Notes: generated by a model not told the origin, from the sequence alone. A DNA stretch of 64,000 nucleotides from Apostichopus japonicus (GCF_037975245.1 NC_092579.1:689001-753000); one strand, 5' to 3'; numbered from the stretch's first letter, positions 26,217-37,920 are shown. Made by a program: numbers and translations.

Positions 26217-26607
26217 AATCAAACGCCCTTATGTCAAATCACTGATTTTGGACATATTGCTGTTGGTCAAATAACTAGCTATAGTCAGTTATGAACAATT
26301 CCACAAATTCCATAATGTTCAAGTTTCTTAAATAATAAACAATGGTCAATTGTGTCAAAGTTATTTTTCCAGATCGATGAAGACTCCCATAGTTGATTTC
26401 TTATCATCTAGTGACGTAGTAATGTTTTCCAGTAATTCTAATCATGTCATAGATGCGTCCAGGCCTGAAACCATACTGACTCTCAGAAAGAAGATCATGC
26501 TTGGCAACAAAATTATCCAGCCTTTTTTTCAAACAACTCTTAAAGTATTTTGGAAAACTGCGGTAGCAATTAAACTGTTCTATAATTAGTGAAAGTGTTC
26601 TTCTCAC
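26217..26607 (-). pseudogene. LINE reverse transcriptase, fingers and motif A
   Basis: The frame at 26404-26607 encodes PKYFKSCLKKRLDNF and SESQYGFRPG, the RT segment preceding motif A. Further along the minus strand, after frameshifts, GVFIDLEK and then FDTIDHCLLFKKLEHYG form motif A with its catalytic Asp retained, and SYLTN is followed by VVCGV at the point of the 24209-26208 insertion. In-frame stops are present. The next part of motif B continues on the other side of that insertion. Confidence 0.82.
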
Positions 26608-27236
26608 CAGAATTAAATACAGGTATGACTTTTGCTACTTTCACATTGTTGGGAAAAATCCCATTAGAAAATGATTAATTACAAGTATAGGTAAAAGGTT
26701 AGATAATAAGGAAGTTGATATGTTTCACTAAGTGTATGCTCATATATCATTTCAGGCAACAGAAGAGTTGTCGCTTAAGCTTCTAACAATACCCAGTATT
26801 TTAGTTTCAGTGGTATCGGATAAAAAACATAAAACTATTATTCTTCTAATCTAGACAGCCATAAATAAAGTTGATTTGTTCTGTTATAGTTGCAGCTGAA
26901 TCAGGACCAACCTTGGTGAAAACCATCTACAATGACTTTGTCTTTAACTTCCCTTTCATTGTTGATATCGGGAAAATCACTATGTTCCTTGGTCTCTAAT
27001 TGATAATACTTTATAGAATTGTCCATGTTTCCCTGATGTTACTTTTAACATTTCCAGAAGTTTTGGATAATATTCTAATACTATAATAATTTCAAAACAG
27101 ATTTCAATTTTTTTTACGTTTTTTAACTTTATTCACATTCCAAAGTCCTTGTTTACAGAAGTTTCATAACACAACATTTTTACCTCTTAAATACATTTTT
27201 CAAACCAGTTGTAATCCATGGCTTATCTCTATTAGT

Positions 27237-27900
27237 TCATTTAATTGGGATTTTTCTAATAGGACAACATTCAATGTACATATCAGATACAATGTTGAAA
27301 AAATGATCATATGAGTTATGTATACGTAATCGACTGTGTACAATAATTCGCATGTTTCCTGATTTACCTTTTTTAAGGGGTAATGTCATATATTGATCGT
27401 GTTCTTTCCCGGTAAATATAAATTCACTCTCTTTTCTTCTATGCATACTGTTATCAATTACACTGAAACCTGCGAGATGGTAACTTACTTCATTTATAAC
27501 TAATCCACTTTTAGAGTCAGCAGTTATTACATTTGTGAAAATGTTACCAATCAAAGAAGCCGAGTGGTTAGTAATACGAGTAGGTCTATCCATTAATGGG
27601 TAGAATCCTAAACCTAACATCCAATCTAAAATGTCTCTGGTGCCATTGTGATTTTCGAAATTAAGATGATCTATATTAAAGTCAGCTCTTCAAAAGTATC
27701 TGTCAAGTTATCAATAGCAGAACCAGGTGGCCTGTATAGACAACTGACAATAACATTCTTATTACTTAACACACATTCCAACACGTCATCAATTCTGATG
27801 CGCAATATATCTGTATAACTTTATAATTATTTGCCAAATTTAAAACTTAGATCTTTCCAGTTTAGCACTAAAAGTTCAGTGAAAATGACACCGCTCTATG
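27237..27900 (-). pseudogene. LINE endonuclease domain (fragment)
   Basis: The upstream part (about 27690-27800) encodes NVIVSCLYRPPGSAIDNL, a classic APE-endonuclease block of non-LTR elements (YRPPGS). It is followed, after a frameshift, by FNID (about 27665) and by the open frame at 27237-27620, with LGFYPLMDRPTRITNHSA and GNIFTNVI, the usual C-terminal portion. The SDH motif expected after SGLVINEV appears as SYHLAGFSV, so the catalytic Asp is lost (D to Y). It is a non-functional relic and belongs with the RT fragments to its left on the plus-strand map. Confidence 0.85.
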
Positions 27901-27950
27901 CAATTTCCATAATCATAAATAATTATCATTATTTTTATTGAGTTATCTGT

Positions 27951-29447
27951 CGTTACAAATTTTGAGCTGAATAATATTCGCTAGATTTTTAACGAGTCAG
28001 TAGATTCTACTAACTTCAATCAAAATTTGCAAGCCCCGCCCAACAGATCATGTGCCAATCAAATATCTATGTTTTGTTTACGACCGTTTGGCCTAGGACT
28101 ACTTTCGTGGCTAGCCTGCCTTAGGTCCCTTCTCTTGAATAGTATCTCTCGGTCTTATCGATGTAGCTTGGAAATTGTGTCATTTTCTTCCATTGCAATG
28201 AATAAAAAAGTATCTTCAGACGTTTCCTCCGTGGAATTTTAAATGTGGACGATACGAGTATAGGACTGCGTTGAAATCTTGATCGGGCCGCATATGTAGA
28301 CTATTTGTTTACATTTGTGGTATGAACATGCTGACATGAGAGGTCGCAGTGATTTTACGGTAAATGGTTCGCGTCACAAAGGCACCAGAAAATAAATTTC
28401 TTTCTTTCGATTGCGACAGCTTTTCTCCATTAAACCCACCTGGTCGGAGTACGTTTAGAATAAGAAACCCTGAATCTACTTCGTAAATTTGTCTTCCGAT
28501 ATTCAACAGGTATTGAAACTTAAATAATTAAGATTAATTTAGCTAATTGCATATGTGATCTATGAGAGAGAGTGACAGAGAGAGCGCCAATAGAGTAAGC
28601 GTTTTGTAATACGAATTAAATGTAAACTTGTATTGCTTCATGTTAAAGCCTTTGTCGTTGATAGCGAATTTGTTCATCATGTTGCCACATAAGTAGACTA
28701 CATTAATACAATATGCTGTCAAGACTCTTATCGTTCCTTTAATGGTCGTTCATACCTCGGTACATGAAATGGTTAAATTTGGATAAATATTAAGATAAAA
28801 GTTTAGGAACAAGGCATTGTTTACGAATAAAATATGCTAATTAAATTGAAAGAGTTAATCAGGTAAGAGGGGTGTTGACCCAGCAGGGAGTTGCCCGTTA
28901 CCAACTTCCTGGATGAAATCAGAGTGTTCTATGCAACCCGCATTGAACTCTATTTGATTAATTATTTGTTCAATTTTAATTCAGTTAAAAATAAAGGCGT
29001 AAGGCTTTCGGATCGCAAATTCAAAATCCCTGAAGATAAACATCGTTAATATTTAAATACCTCAAATTCTAAACAAAGGGGTGCATTGGTCACAAATTGA
29101 GATAGGAGTAGCAGATCTCGTGAACTTCACGAATATCTCCTGTTGAATTCAAATGACCTTAACGTGCCCGTAACACCTCATTTCGGAACTGCTCTATGTA
29201 AACTGTATAAAATTAACGGAAGGTCATATAAATAAGGTTGGCTTTAAATTTAAATTTTTAAATTAAATGATTAATTTGTTGTTTAGAACACTGGCAAGTT
29301 TGCAAGCTATAATTGCTAATAAATGCCAATAAATCACTGGTCTCTCTGACCTGTGAGTTATAATGTACAAAACAAGAAAAATATTCCAGAATTTATTACA
29401 AGTCATATAGTTGTTATTATTTTATTGTGTACTTAGATTAACTTATA

Positions 29448-29450
<3 letters not shown>
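27951..29450. other. Non-coding, no recognised feature
   Basis: No gene called. The stretch 28030-28510 is richer in G+C than its surroundings and has 65-71-codon frames on both strands (28027-28242 and 28309-28506), but none has a domain I recognise. A host exon or promoter-proximal region is possible there. Confidence 0.4.
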
Positions 29451-29513
<63 letters not shown>

Positions 29514-29526
29514 TATATATATATAT
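29451..29526. repeat. (AT)n microsatellite
   Basis: A nearly pure AT tract of about 75 bp, directly preceding the 52-bp minisatellite array. Confidence 0.95.
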
Positions 29527-29529
29527 TCT

Positions 29530-31270
29530 CTTAGCCGTCAGTTAGCCGTCAGTAGTGGACGATTCTCTTACTATCGGCCATCAGTGGTTTAGAGTTAGTC
29601 GTCAGTAGTGGCTGATTATATTAGTATCGGCCATCAGTGGTTAGAGCTAGCCGTCAGTAGTGGACGATTCTCTCACTATCGGCCGAGAGCTAGTCGTCAG
29701 TAGTGGCTGATTCTCTTAGTATCGGCCATCAGTGGTTAGAGCTAGCCGTTAGTAGAGGCCGATTATATTAGTATCGGCCATCAGTGGTTAGAGCTAGCCG
29801 TCAGTAGTGGCCGATTCTCTCACTATCGGCCTTCGGTGATTAGAGCATAGCCGTCAGTAGTCGCCGATTATATTAGTATCGGCCATCAGTGGTTAGAGCA
29901 TAGCCGTCAGTAGTGGCCGATTATATTAGTATCGGCCATCAGTGGTTAGAGCTAGCCGTCAGTAGTGGCCGATTCTCTCACTATCGGCCATCGGTGGTTA
30001 GAGCATAGCCGTCAGTAGTGGCCGATTATATTAGTATCGGCCATCAGTGGTTAGAGCATAGCCGTCAGTAGTCGCCGATTATATTAGTATCGGCCATCAG
30101 TGGTTAGAGCATAGCCGTCAGTAGTCGCCGATTATATTAGTATCGGCCATCAGTGGTTAGAGCTAGCCGTCAGTAGTGGACGATTCTCTCACTATCGGCC
30201 ATCAGTGGTTTAGAGCATAGCCGTCAGTAGTGGACGATTCTCTTAGAATCGGCCATCAGTGTTTAGAGCATAGCCGTCAGTAGTCGCCGATTATATTAGT
30301 ATCGGCCATCAGTGGTTAGAGCTAGCCGTCAGTAGTGGCCGATTCTCTCACTATCGGCCTTCGGTGATTAGAGCATAGCCGTCAGTAGTCGCCGATTATA
30401 TTAGTATCGGCCATCAGTGGTTAGAGCATAGCCGTCAGTAGAGGCTGATTCTCTCACTATCGGCCATCAGTGGTTTAGAGCATAGCCGTCAGTAGTGGAC
30501 GATTCTCTTAGAATCGGCCATCAGTGTTTAGAGCATAGCCGTCAGTAGTCGCCGATTATATTAGTATCGGCCATCAGTGGTTAGAGCTAGCCGTCAGTAG
30601 TGGCCGATTCTCTCACTATCGGCCATCGGTGGTTAGAGCTAGCCGTCAGTAGTGGCCGATTCTCTCACTATCGGCCATCAGTGGTTAGAGCATAGCCGTC
30701 AGTAGTCGCCGATTATATTAGTATCGGCCATCAGTGGTTTAGAGCATAGCCGTCAGTAGTGGACGATTCTCTTAGAATCGGCCATCAGTGTTTAGAGCAT
30801 AGCCGTCAGTAGTCGCCGATTATATTAGTATCGGCCATCAGTGGTTAGAGCTAGCCGTCAGTAGTGGCCGATTCTCTCACTATCGGCCATCGGTGGTTAG
30901 AGCTAGCCGTCAGTAGTGGCCGATTCTCTCACTATCGGCCATCAGTGGTTAGAGCATAGCCGTCAGTAGTCGCCGATTATATTAGTATCGGCCATCAGTG
31001 GTTAGAGCATAGCCGTCAGTAGTGGCCGATTATATTAGTATCGGCCATCAGTGGTTAGAGCTAGCCGTCAGTAGTCGCCGATTATATTAGTATCGGCCAT
31101 CAGTGGTTTAGAGCTAGTCGTCAGTAGTCGCCGATTATATTAGTATCGGCCATCAGTGGTTAGAGCATAGCCGTCAGTAGTCGCCGATTATATTAGTATC
31201 GGCCATCAGTGGTTAGAGCTAGTCGTCAGTAGTCGCCGATTATATTAGTATCGGCCATCAGTGGTTTAAT
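29530..31270. repeat. 51-53-bp minisatellite with built-in hairpin, about 33 units
   Basis: Units run from TAGCCGTCAGTAGT through ATCGGCCATCAGTGGTTAGAG. Length varies by 1-2 bp at GAGCTAG versus GAGCATAG and by GTGG/GTCG changes. Each unit has inverted arms, GCCGAT..ATCGGC, around a variable loop (TATATTAGT, TCTCTCACT or TCTTAGA types). Block duplications of several units are visible, for example the series around 30220-30350 resembling 30480-30600 and 30740-30860. Confidence 0.95.
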
Positions 31271-31271
31271 T

Positions 31272-32590
31272 CTCTCCTATTTTTAGGCTGGGTGGATAGT
31301 CAAGATATAAACATTTTAGTTTCACTTTACACAACTTTCGAAATGTTTGCGAATGGTCACCGAGGTAGTTAGCTCGCGTCACTGATAATTTAACACCGTC
31401 ATAGACAAATAAAACAGTAGTTTATATATCTTAAGCATTAATACAGACATCATGAAGAATGACGCATTGGTACGTCATTGGAGCGTCGTTGGTATCATAG
31501 CAACTCCACTTACATGGATTTTGTTAGCAAATCGGTTTACGTATGTCTAAACGTTATAAAACAGGCGACATGAATAATAAAAATATTAATGAATAATAAA
31601 TCACATATTTGTGTGAATCAATGTGAACGTTATGCGTTCTGTACAAGCCTAATTGTGTGTATTTAAATTGAATTTACTTTAGAAGCTACAAGCAGATTAT
31701 GTGGAGATCTGATTTGTACTTTACTGAAGATTGACCCTACCAAGAGTAACACAGGGATATGAGCTTCAAAGACTGTATGTATTTAGTAATTAAGTACGTG
31801 ATCGTAAACAGCACGTAGCATTCTGAATGTAACTGGTTACCTTGTTCTCTGTAACAGTATACAGTACATTTCCTTATAACGATCATCACAACCACCATTA
31901 ATATCGCCATCTTCGTCGCCATCCATCCCAAAAGATATAATTTTCATCGCCGTACATAACGTCCAAAACATCGCTCCATATATAGTATACTGGATTACAT
32001 TACCCTGCACATATTGATATGTAATACATAATATTGGTTACACCATATACTTTTGTTTTTCAAGTTTGTTACATTTGACGACATTTAATATGCATTAGAC
32101 TATGAATTTAGCTTTGTTTAAAATTGTTTTCTCTACTTAGAGAACGTTACAGATCCAGAGAAGAAAAGTTTCCGAACCCGGTGAATCTGTATAAAGAAAT
32201 CCCTTTTTCATGATTCTAGCATGTTTTTACCAGTCATTTGTTATATTGTACTTAACCTACAAATAAGTTTTGTTAGTTTCAGTGGAAAGGAAATTAAAGA
32301 TTTCTTTGATCACCTGATTATTATATTAAATGATTGGCTTCTGTTCACTTAATTTATAACTTGTTATCAAATAGATTATGTGAAGATCTCTGACTTTTGT
32401 ATTTTTAAAGTGTTTTAATGCAACGGCTAAATGCGCATCCGTTTTAGAATTATTCATAAGCTGGTAATTAAAGTAATGGGAAACCTCATCAGCCCTTGAG
32501 CAAAATATCGAATCGGTCCATCCATTAATCGAGAGAAGTGGCCGAATTTCCTTTTCCATAAAGACATGGAAAGGTCAATCTGACGACACA
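31272..32590. other. Non-coding, no recognised feature
   Basis: Spacer between the 52-bp and 49-bp minisatellites. Short frames at 31737-31931 and 32326-32559 show no domain. Confidence 0.5.
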
Positions 32591-32591
32591 G

Positions 32592-33545
32592 CTTAACCGC
32601 CCGTAGGATGAATACTTACAGGGTGTAGGACTGGACATAGCCTAACCAGCTGTATGATGTATACTTATACAGTAGGGTGTAGAACTGGACATAGCCTAAT
32701 CAGCTACAGGATGTATACCTATACAGTAGGGTGTAGAACTGGACGTAGCCTAACCACCGGCATGATGTATACTTATAGGGTGTAGGACTGGACATAGCCT
32801 AATCACCTACAGGATGTATACTTAGGGTGTAGAACTGGACATAGCCTAACCAGCTGTATGATGTATACTTATACAGTAGGGTGTAGAACTGGACATAGCC
32901 TAATCAGCTACAGGATGTATACCTATACAGTAGGGTGTAGAACTGGACGTAGCCTAACTACTTGCATTATGTATTCTTATAGGGTGTATGACTGGATATA
33001 GCCTAACCACCTGCATGATGTATACTTGTATGGTGTAGGACTGGACATAGCCTAATCACCTACAGGATGTATACTTGTAGGGTGTAGGACTGCACATAGC
33101 CTAATCACCTACAGGATGTATACTTGTAGGGTGTAGGACTGGACATAACCTAATCACCTACAGGATGTATACTTGTAGGGTGTTGGCGTGGACATAGCCT
33201 AATCACCTGTATGATGTATACTTGTAGGATGTAGGACTGGATATAGCCTAACCACCTACAGGATGTATACTTGTAGGGTGTTGGCGTAGACATAGCCTAA
33301 TCACCTGTATGATGTACCGTATACTTGTAGGATGTAGGACTGGATATAGCCTAACCACCTACAGGATGTATACTTGTAGGGTGTAGGACTGCACATAACC
33401 TAATCACCTACAGGATGTATACTTGTAGGGTGTTGGCGTGGACATAGCCTAATCACCTGTATGATGTACCGTATACTTGTAGGATGTAGGACTGGATATA
33501 GCCTAACCACCTACAGGATGTATACTTTTAGGGTGCAGAATGTAG
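32592..33545. repeat. 49-bp minisatellite, about 19 units
   Basis: The unit is of the form GTAGGGTGTAGGACTGG, ACATAGCCTAATCACC, TACAGGATGTATACTT, with length variants. In the left third, units carry TATACAGTAGGGTG; in the right two thirds, TTGTAGGGTG. Many units can pair CCTACA with TGTAGG across GGATGTATACT. Two right-hand units carry the same 4-nt insertion (GATGTACCGTATAC), marking a block duplication. Confidence 0.93.
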
Positions 33546-34288
33546 CCCTGATGTGTTGTTTACTTTCATAGTCGAGACTAAAAAAAGGAAATCATATATG
33601 ATCTTTTTTTTTATTGTTTTGTGTTTTATATCTGGAATCTCCTTCGGCTATCTAAAAGTCATCAAAAGAATTTGGTGTCACGAGAAACATAAAGTATTTG
33701 GTGTCACGAAAAACATGTAAGCCTATGCGCATGCGTATTCGATGGCGATGCTACAATTGGTGGGTTTCTAAAACAATAGATAAAGCAAAGAAAATAAACA
33801 TTGAAATGTTATCTGCTCCTTAAGTCTACCGAAATCACACCATGAATTTATGACTTTGGGCAGAAGGAATAAAACAATTTGTGTAGGAAACAAAAATGTT
33901 TCATTGCAGCCATATTTTTGTAACTACAAAGATATGATATTGGTTAGAATAACGGATATCCGAGCAGATAAGATTAGCACAAAGCTACAACACAATGCAG
34001 AGCACAGCTGAAAGGACGTAAAATAAGGTTTTAAAGATCTGGAAGATCTGGAAGAGTGCGTGGTCACTATTGCACCGACATAATAATAATAATGAGCCAC
34101 GCCCCAACTGCCGATCTGCTTTTTCATATTAGCCCTCAGCATCTCAGGCAAACATTCTATCCTAACACACTGAATGAATGTCAATTGAAGTTATGCAAAT
34201 ATACCTGGCGTAGTCCAGAAAACCGACATTCCCTCGCCCTTGACACACGACAGAGTTAGTACATACGACATGCATTAGTTCCATCTGG
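33546..34288. other. Non-coding, no recognised feature
   Basis: No gene or element. A short direct repeat of TTTGGTGTCACGA occurs near 33672 and 33699. Confidence 0.5.
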
Positions 34289-34289
34289 C

Positions 34290-34611
34290 TACGTATATGG
34301 CAAGCCATGTGGGACAAACACCGCATAATATATCCACATATTAATTTGAATATATACGCGTATTAATTCGAATATATGCGGGTATTTATTATTAGCCAAT
34401 CATAAGGCTTAAATATATCCGCGTATTAATTCGAATTCATATGAGGGTTAATTCGAATATATTAATTCGAATTAATTCGAAAGCTATAAGACATGCCAGT
34501 TATTGTCTGATTTAATACGTGTATATATTTAAATTAATACGCGTATATATTCGTATTAATTACGAGTATACATTATGCAGTGTTTGTCCCATATGGCTTG
34601 CCATATACGTA
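34290..34611. mobile_element. MITE-like TIR element, about 320 bp
   Basis: The left end, TACGTATATGGCAAGCCATG, continues to GGGACAAACACCGCATAA. The right end is the inverse, with two mismatches over about 39 bp, ending GCCATATACGTA. Each TIR also contains its own small palindrome (ATATGGC AA GCCAT). The interior is very A+T-rich, with many TTAATTCGAA and ATACGCGTAT palindromic motifs, so the whole can fold into a long hairpin. There is no frame and no evident target duplication beyond the terminal letters. Confidence 0.85.
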
Positions 34612-36080
34612 ACACATAGCATGGTGTAATCTGCTTCTCAGAGGGTTTTCATCTTTAGGCCAAACTGAGCATGAAACGATTTTTTTTTCTCTGAACCAAA
34701 CCGAATTAGTTAATGACAACTTTAGTCAAATTTCCATGGTATGGACCTTGATTGTCGCCTTGATAACAACAAAACACAGCATCTTCTTTTAGGCAACATA
34801 ATATAGAGATATGAGATACCTATACGTGTAGTTACCACAAATACTGTTATATTTCAATAATGTAAATACTTGATATCATAAATAATATATAGGTTACACT
34901 GAGGTCTTGGGAGCCTCCTTCCCTTCAAGGCTTCACGATTATTATTTTTTTTTTTCAATTGGCTTGCATTTTACAACACACGTTCGCAAAGTCGTTTACA
35001 CTGGCAAGATTTAAAGTTGTATGCTACTAAACTGTTTATACAAGGAAGTGTTTATAGTGAGAAAAGTGTAGTCTACTGCAAAGTTAAATTAGGGATGTGT
35101 TAGTGAGAACAATGACAAGGTGAACTAATTAATCTTGGTTTTTACTGCTAATCCCTCAGTAGGGCCATAAGAAGCACATTTTTACACAATGACAAACTAA
35201 CGCATTCGACCCCAAAGCGGAGTCGTCGGCAAGGCTTGGCGCTTCTGTATAACTCTAATGGACGCAGAATATTGTGAACGTGAAGTATTGACGTGAATAC
35301 GTCTTGTCTGGTAAGTTCATCGGTCGCCCCTTTATCGCATACATCGTTAACCATCATGGTTAGCTTTATCACTTCTTTATTCTGACAGTGGATAGATTTG
35401 GGCTCTTTACTGCTGGATAAATCACGACTTATTCTTTGTTTACTTTACATGTCAACCTGCGCTCTAGATCTGAGCTTCGAGACAACTTTCTGTTTACAAA
35501 TGTATAGTATGTATCTCACTCCCAACCAGACACTTGAAAGTCTTTTTTTACGAGGTGGTTTCTTTCCATGAAATAGGAGATTTGGAGGGATTTGAGATAC
35601 CCCTGCATCTCGCCGTCATTAACTTAAATTATGAAACTAATGAGAAATTTCGCAACGGAGCTTAAACCGCTCGTTAGAAGCATCGTCCTGGAATAATTCT
35701 ATCATTTTACCTTAGTGAGGTTGAACAGTTCTGGTTCTTTAATATGTGATAGTCATAACAACTCAAATTTACTCATCAAGTATGATTCCGGTTGACCAAA
35801 TGAGTTAGCTATACAGTGTTGCCATGGAGATAATATAACTAGTAAAGAAGAAGAATATTTATGCATCAACAGAAGCAATGGCCGAATTGTTTGTCAACAT
35901 TTTAACGACTCTTAGAAATGATCGTTGTGTTAGGCTGTCGTGCACTACACGAACAACATCACAAACCGTGTTCTTCCGCCAAAATTCGCACGATGTTTCA
36001 CTACTGTAATTGTAAATATATACTGATATATTTAACATATCGTCATAGAAGTACCTAACATGACATACGCAATACAAAGC
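34612..36080. other. Non-coding, no recognised feature
   Basis: No gene, element or array. Frames at 35148-35372 and 35859-36077 (minus) carry nothing recognisable. Confidence 0.5.
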
Positions 36081-36081
36081 T

Positions 36082-36798
36082 GTATGAGCTATATCCTATG
36101 TACCCACAGCAACGCAAGTATTAGCTTCACGAGCTATCTGGTGTAACTGCAGCTACAATGAATAGCTATGAGAGCTACCAGATGTAACTCTAACTATACA
36201 CAAAGATCAGCAATACGAGCTAACTGTTGTACCCGCGATGTGGGCTACCAGGTGTACCCGCAGCTACGGGATAATTAGCTTCACGAGCTATCTGGTGTAA
36301 CTGCAGCTACAATGAATAGCTATGAGAGCTACCTGATGTAACTCTAACTATACACAAAGATCAGCAATACGAGCTAACTGTTGTACCCGCGATGTGGGCT
36401 ACCAGGTGTACCCGCAGCTACGGGATAATTAGCTTCACGAGCTATCTGGTGTAACTGCAGCTACAATGAATAGCTATGAGAGCTACCTGATGTAACTCTA
36501 ACTATACACAAAGATCAGCAATACGAGCTAACTGTTGTACCCGCGATGTGGGCTACCAGGTGTACCCGCAGCTACGGGATAATTAGCTTCACGAGCTATC
36601 TGGTGTAACTGCAGCTACAATGAATAGCTATGAGAGCTACCTGATGTAACTCTAACTATACACAAATATCAGCTATAGGGGCTAACTGTTGTACCCGCGA
36701 TGTGGGCTACCTGGTGTGCCCGCAGCTACGGGATCATTAGCTTCACGAGGTATCTGATGTAACCGAAGCTATACAATGATTAGTTATGAGAGTTACTA
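36082..36798. repeat. 154-bp satellite, left part, about 4.6 units
   Basis: ATTAGCTTCACGAG recurs at 36120, 36274, 36428, 36582 and 36736, exactly 154 bp apart each time. The middle units are almost identical. Each unit is itself made of about four diverged subunits of roughly 38 bp with AGCTA..GAGCTA..TGGTGTA..C motifs, so this is a higher-order repeat. The array is cut by the LINE at about 36799, and a diverged part resumes at about 40811. Confidence 0.93.
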
Positions 36799-37086
36799 CT
36801 AGGTGCACACACGTCAAGTTTGAGCTTTCTTTTTCCTGGAGTTTTTTATCTCTAGGTTTGCTGTGTTTTGCTTAAGTTGTCTCCAGTGTTGGTTGGTCTT
36901 AGTAGTTATTGTCTTGTGGTGTTTTTGTGGTTAGTTTGTTTCGGGGATTGTTGTGATTTTTGAGGATTTTGTTTGTCTTTTGGGTGTCTGGAGCTGGTGG
37001 CTCCTCTTTTGTTTAGGATAGGGTGTAGGCCTGACTTAGGTTCTTTTGTTGCCACTGTTCATAGTGCTTGTATAGGGTAGCCTAGG

Positions 37087-37222
37087 TGTTGGTTGGCCCT
37101 TCAGTTACTGTTAGGGTGGAGTGTAGGTCTTTGCTTGTGTTGTTGCATGGGTGTTGGTTGGCCCTTCCATGTACTGGTACTGTTAGGGTGGAGTGTAGGT
37201 CTTTGCTCTTGTTGTTGCTTGG
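37087..37222 (+). repeat. Tandem duplication in LINE 5' leader
   Basis: Two copies of 65 and 71 bp, the second with a 6-bp CATGTACTGG-type expansion. They lie about 70-200 bp upstream of the first usable ATG of the LINE. Leader repeats can carry promoter function in LINEs; here that is inference only. Confidence 0.8.
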
Positions 37223-37290
37223 GTGTCTTTCTAGACAGGCTAGTCCCTGTATTTGCAATTGGTGTCTGACATTTACAGGACATATACATC

Positions 37291-37920
37291 ATGCATTGCA
37301 GGATCGCACTGGGCCTGTTGCTGTTTGGGATGGGTCTGCTGTTATATTTTACTGTCCATACTGTGGGAATCAGGGAGGCTGCTACTGGTAGAGATATGTC
37401 ATCTTGTTATATTCCAAGCTCAAGGTCAGTCAGTATTCTTTCTTATCGTATCTCAAACATAGGTAAAAAGGGTAGATATGTTACAGTCCACAGTAGTTCG
37501 TACACCGGACCCATTACCTCACGTCGCAAAATGGTGTATTTATCCTTGTTAATTGTGCTGGCAGGGGACATCGAATTAAATCCTGGTGCAGGTAATTATT
37601 GTGGTATTTGCTCTAAACTAGTCAAAAGGAATGACAAGGCTGTTCAGTGCGACGAGTGTGACAAGTGGGTTCACATTCGTTGCAGTAACATCACAAAAGA
37701 GGGTTATAGGGTGTTGCAATTGTCCGACTTTGTTTTGATTTGTCCTAACTGTAGCAACCCCAATTTGTCAGCCACATTAGGGGTTTCTGCTTCCCAAAAT
37801 GAACTTAATCTAAGCAATAGCTTCAGTGCCTTGGATTTGCTTCCTAGTAATGACCCCCCAGTGAGTTGCCCCATGGCCGGGGCCCGAAAACCAAAGTGCC
37901 TAGCAAAAGGCAAACTGTGA
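37291..37920 (+). pseudogene. LINE N-terminal part: hydrophobic leader, 2A-like motif, PHD finger
   Basis: A 209-codon frame. Residues 5-20 are hydrophobic, and a second Met (M81) starts VYLSLLIVLAG, also hydrophobic, running straight into D93-I-E-L-N-P-G-A100. This matches the 2A consensus D-x-E-x-N-P-G-P except that the last residue is Ala. Known 2A peptides need that Pro for ribosome skipping, so recoding is probably lost. A PHD finger follows in C4HC3 order: C104, C107, C120, C123, H128, C131, C151, C154, with the usual W126. The frame ends at a stop at 37918, but the downstream endonuclease continues in another phase from about 37870. This suggests one frameshift in an originally continuous ORF, as in other 2A-PHD CR1-like elements. 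A natural two-ORF overlap is the alternative. Confidence 0.88.

Larger units (their letters stand above)
23300..27950 (-). mobile_element. Decayed APE-type LINE, interrupted by hAT-like elements
   Basis: Reading the minus strand from about 27950 to 23300 gives endonuclease and then reverse transcriptase motifs in order, in several frames with stops. The line is broken by the insertions at 24209-26208 and 23781-24154. Removing these two insertions and one copy of each 8-bp duplication makes the RT core contiguous across both junctions. The clade is uncertain. The motif spacing fits the CR1/L2/jockey-like group, and it is clearly a different family from the LINE at 36.8-40.8 kb. No clear 5' or 3' terminus or target duplication was found, so both outer limits are approximate. 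Confidence 0.82.

Noticed and set aside
29530-33545. CRISPR-like arrays
   Set aside because: Regular hairpin repeats, but no unique spacers between them. They are head-to-tail minisatellites in eukaryotic DNA.
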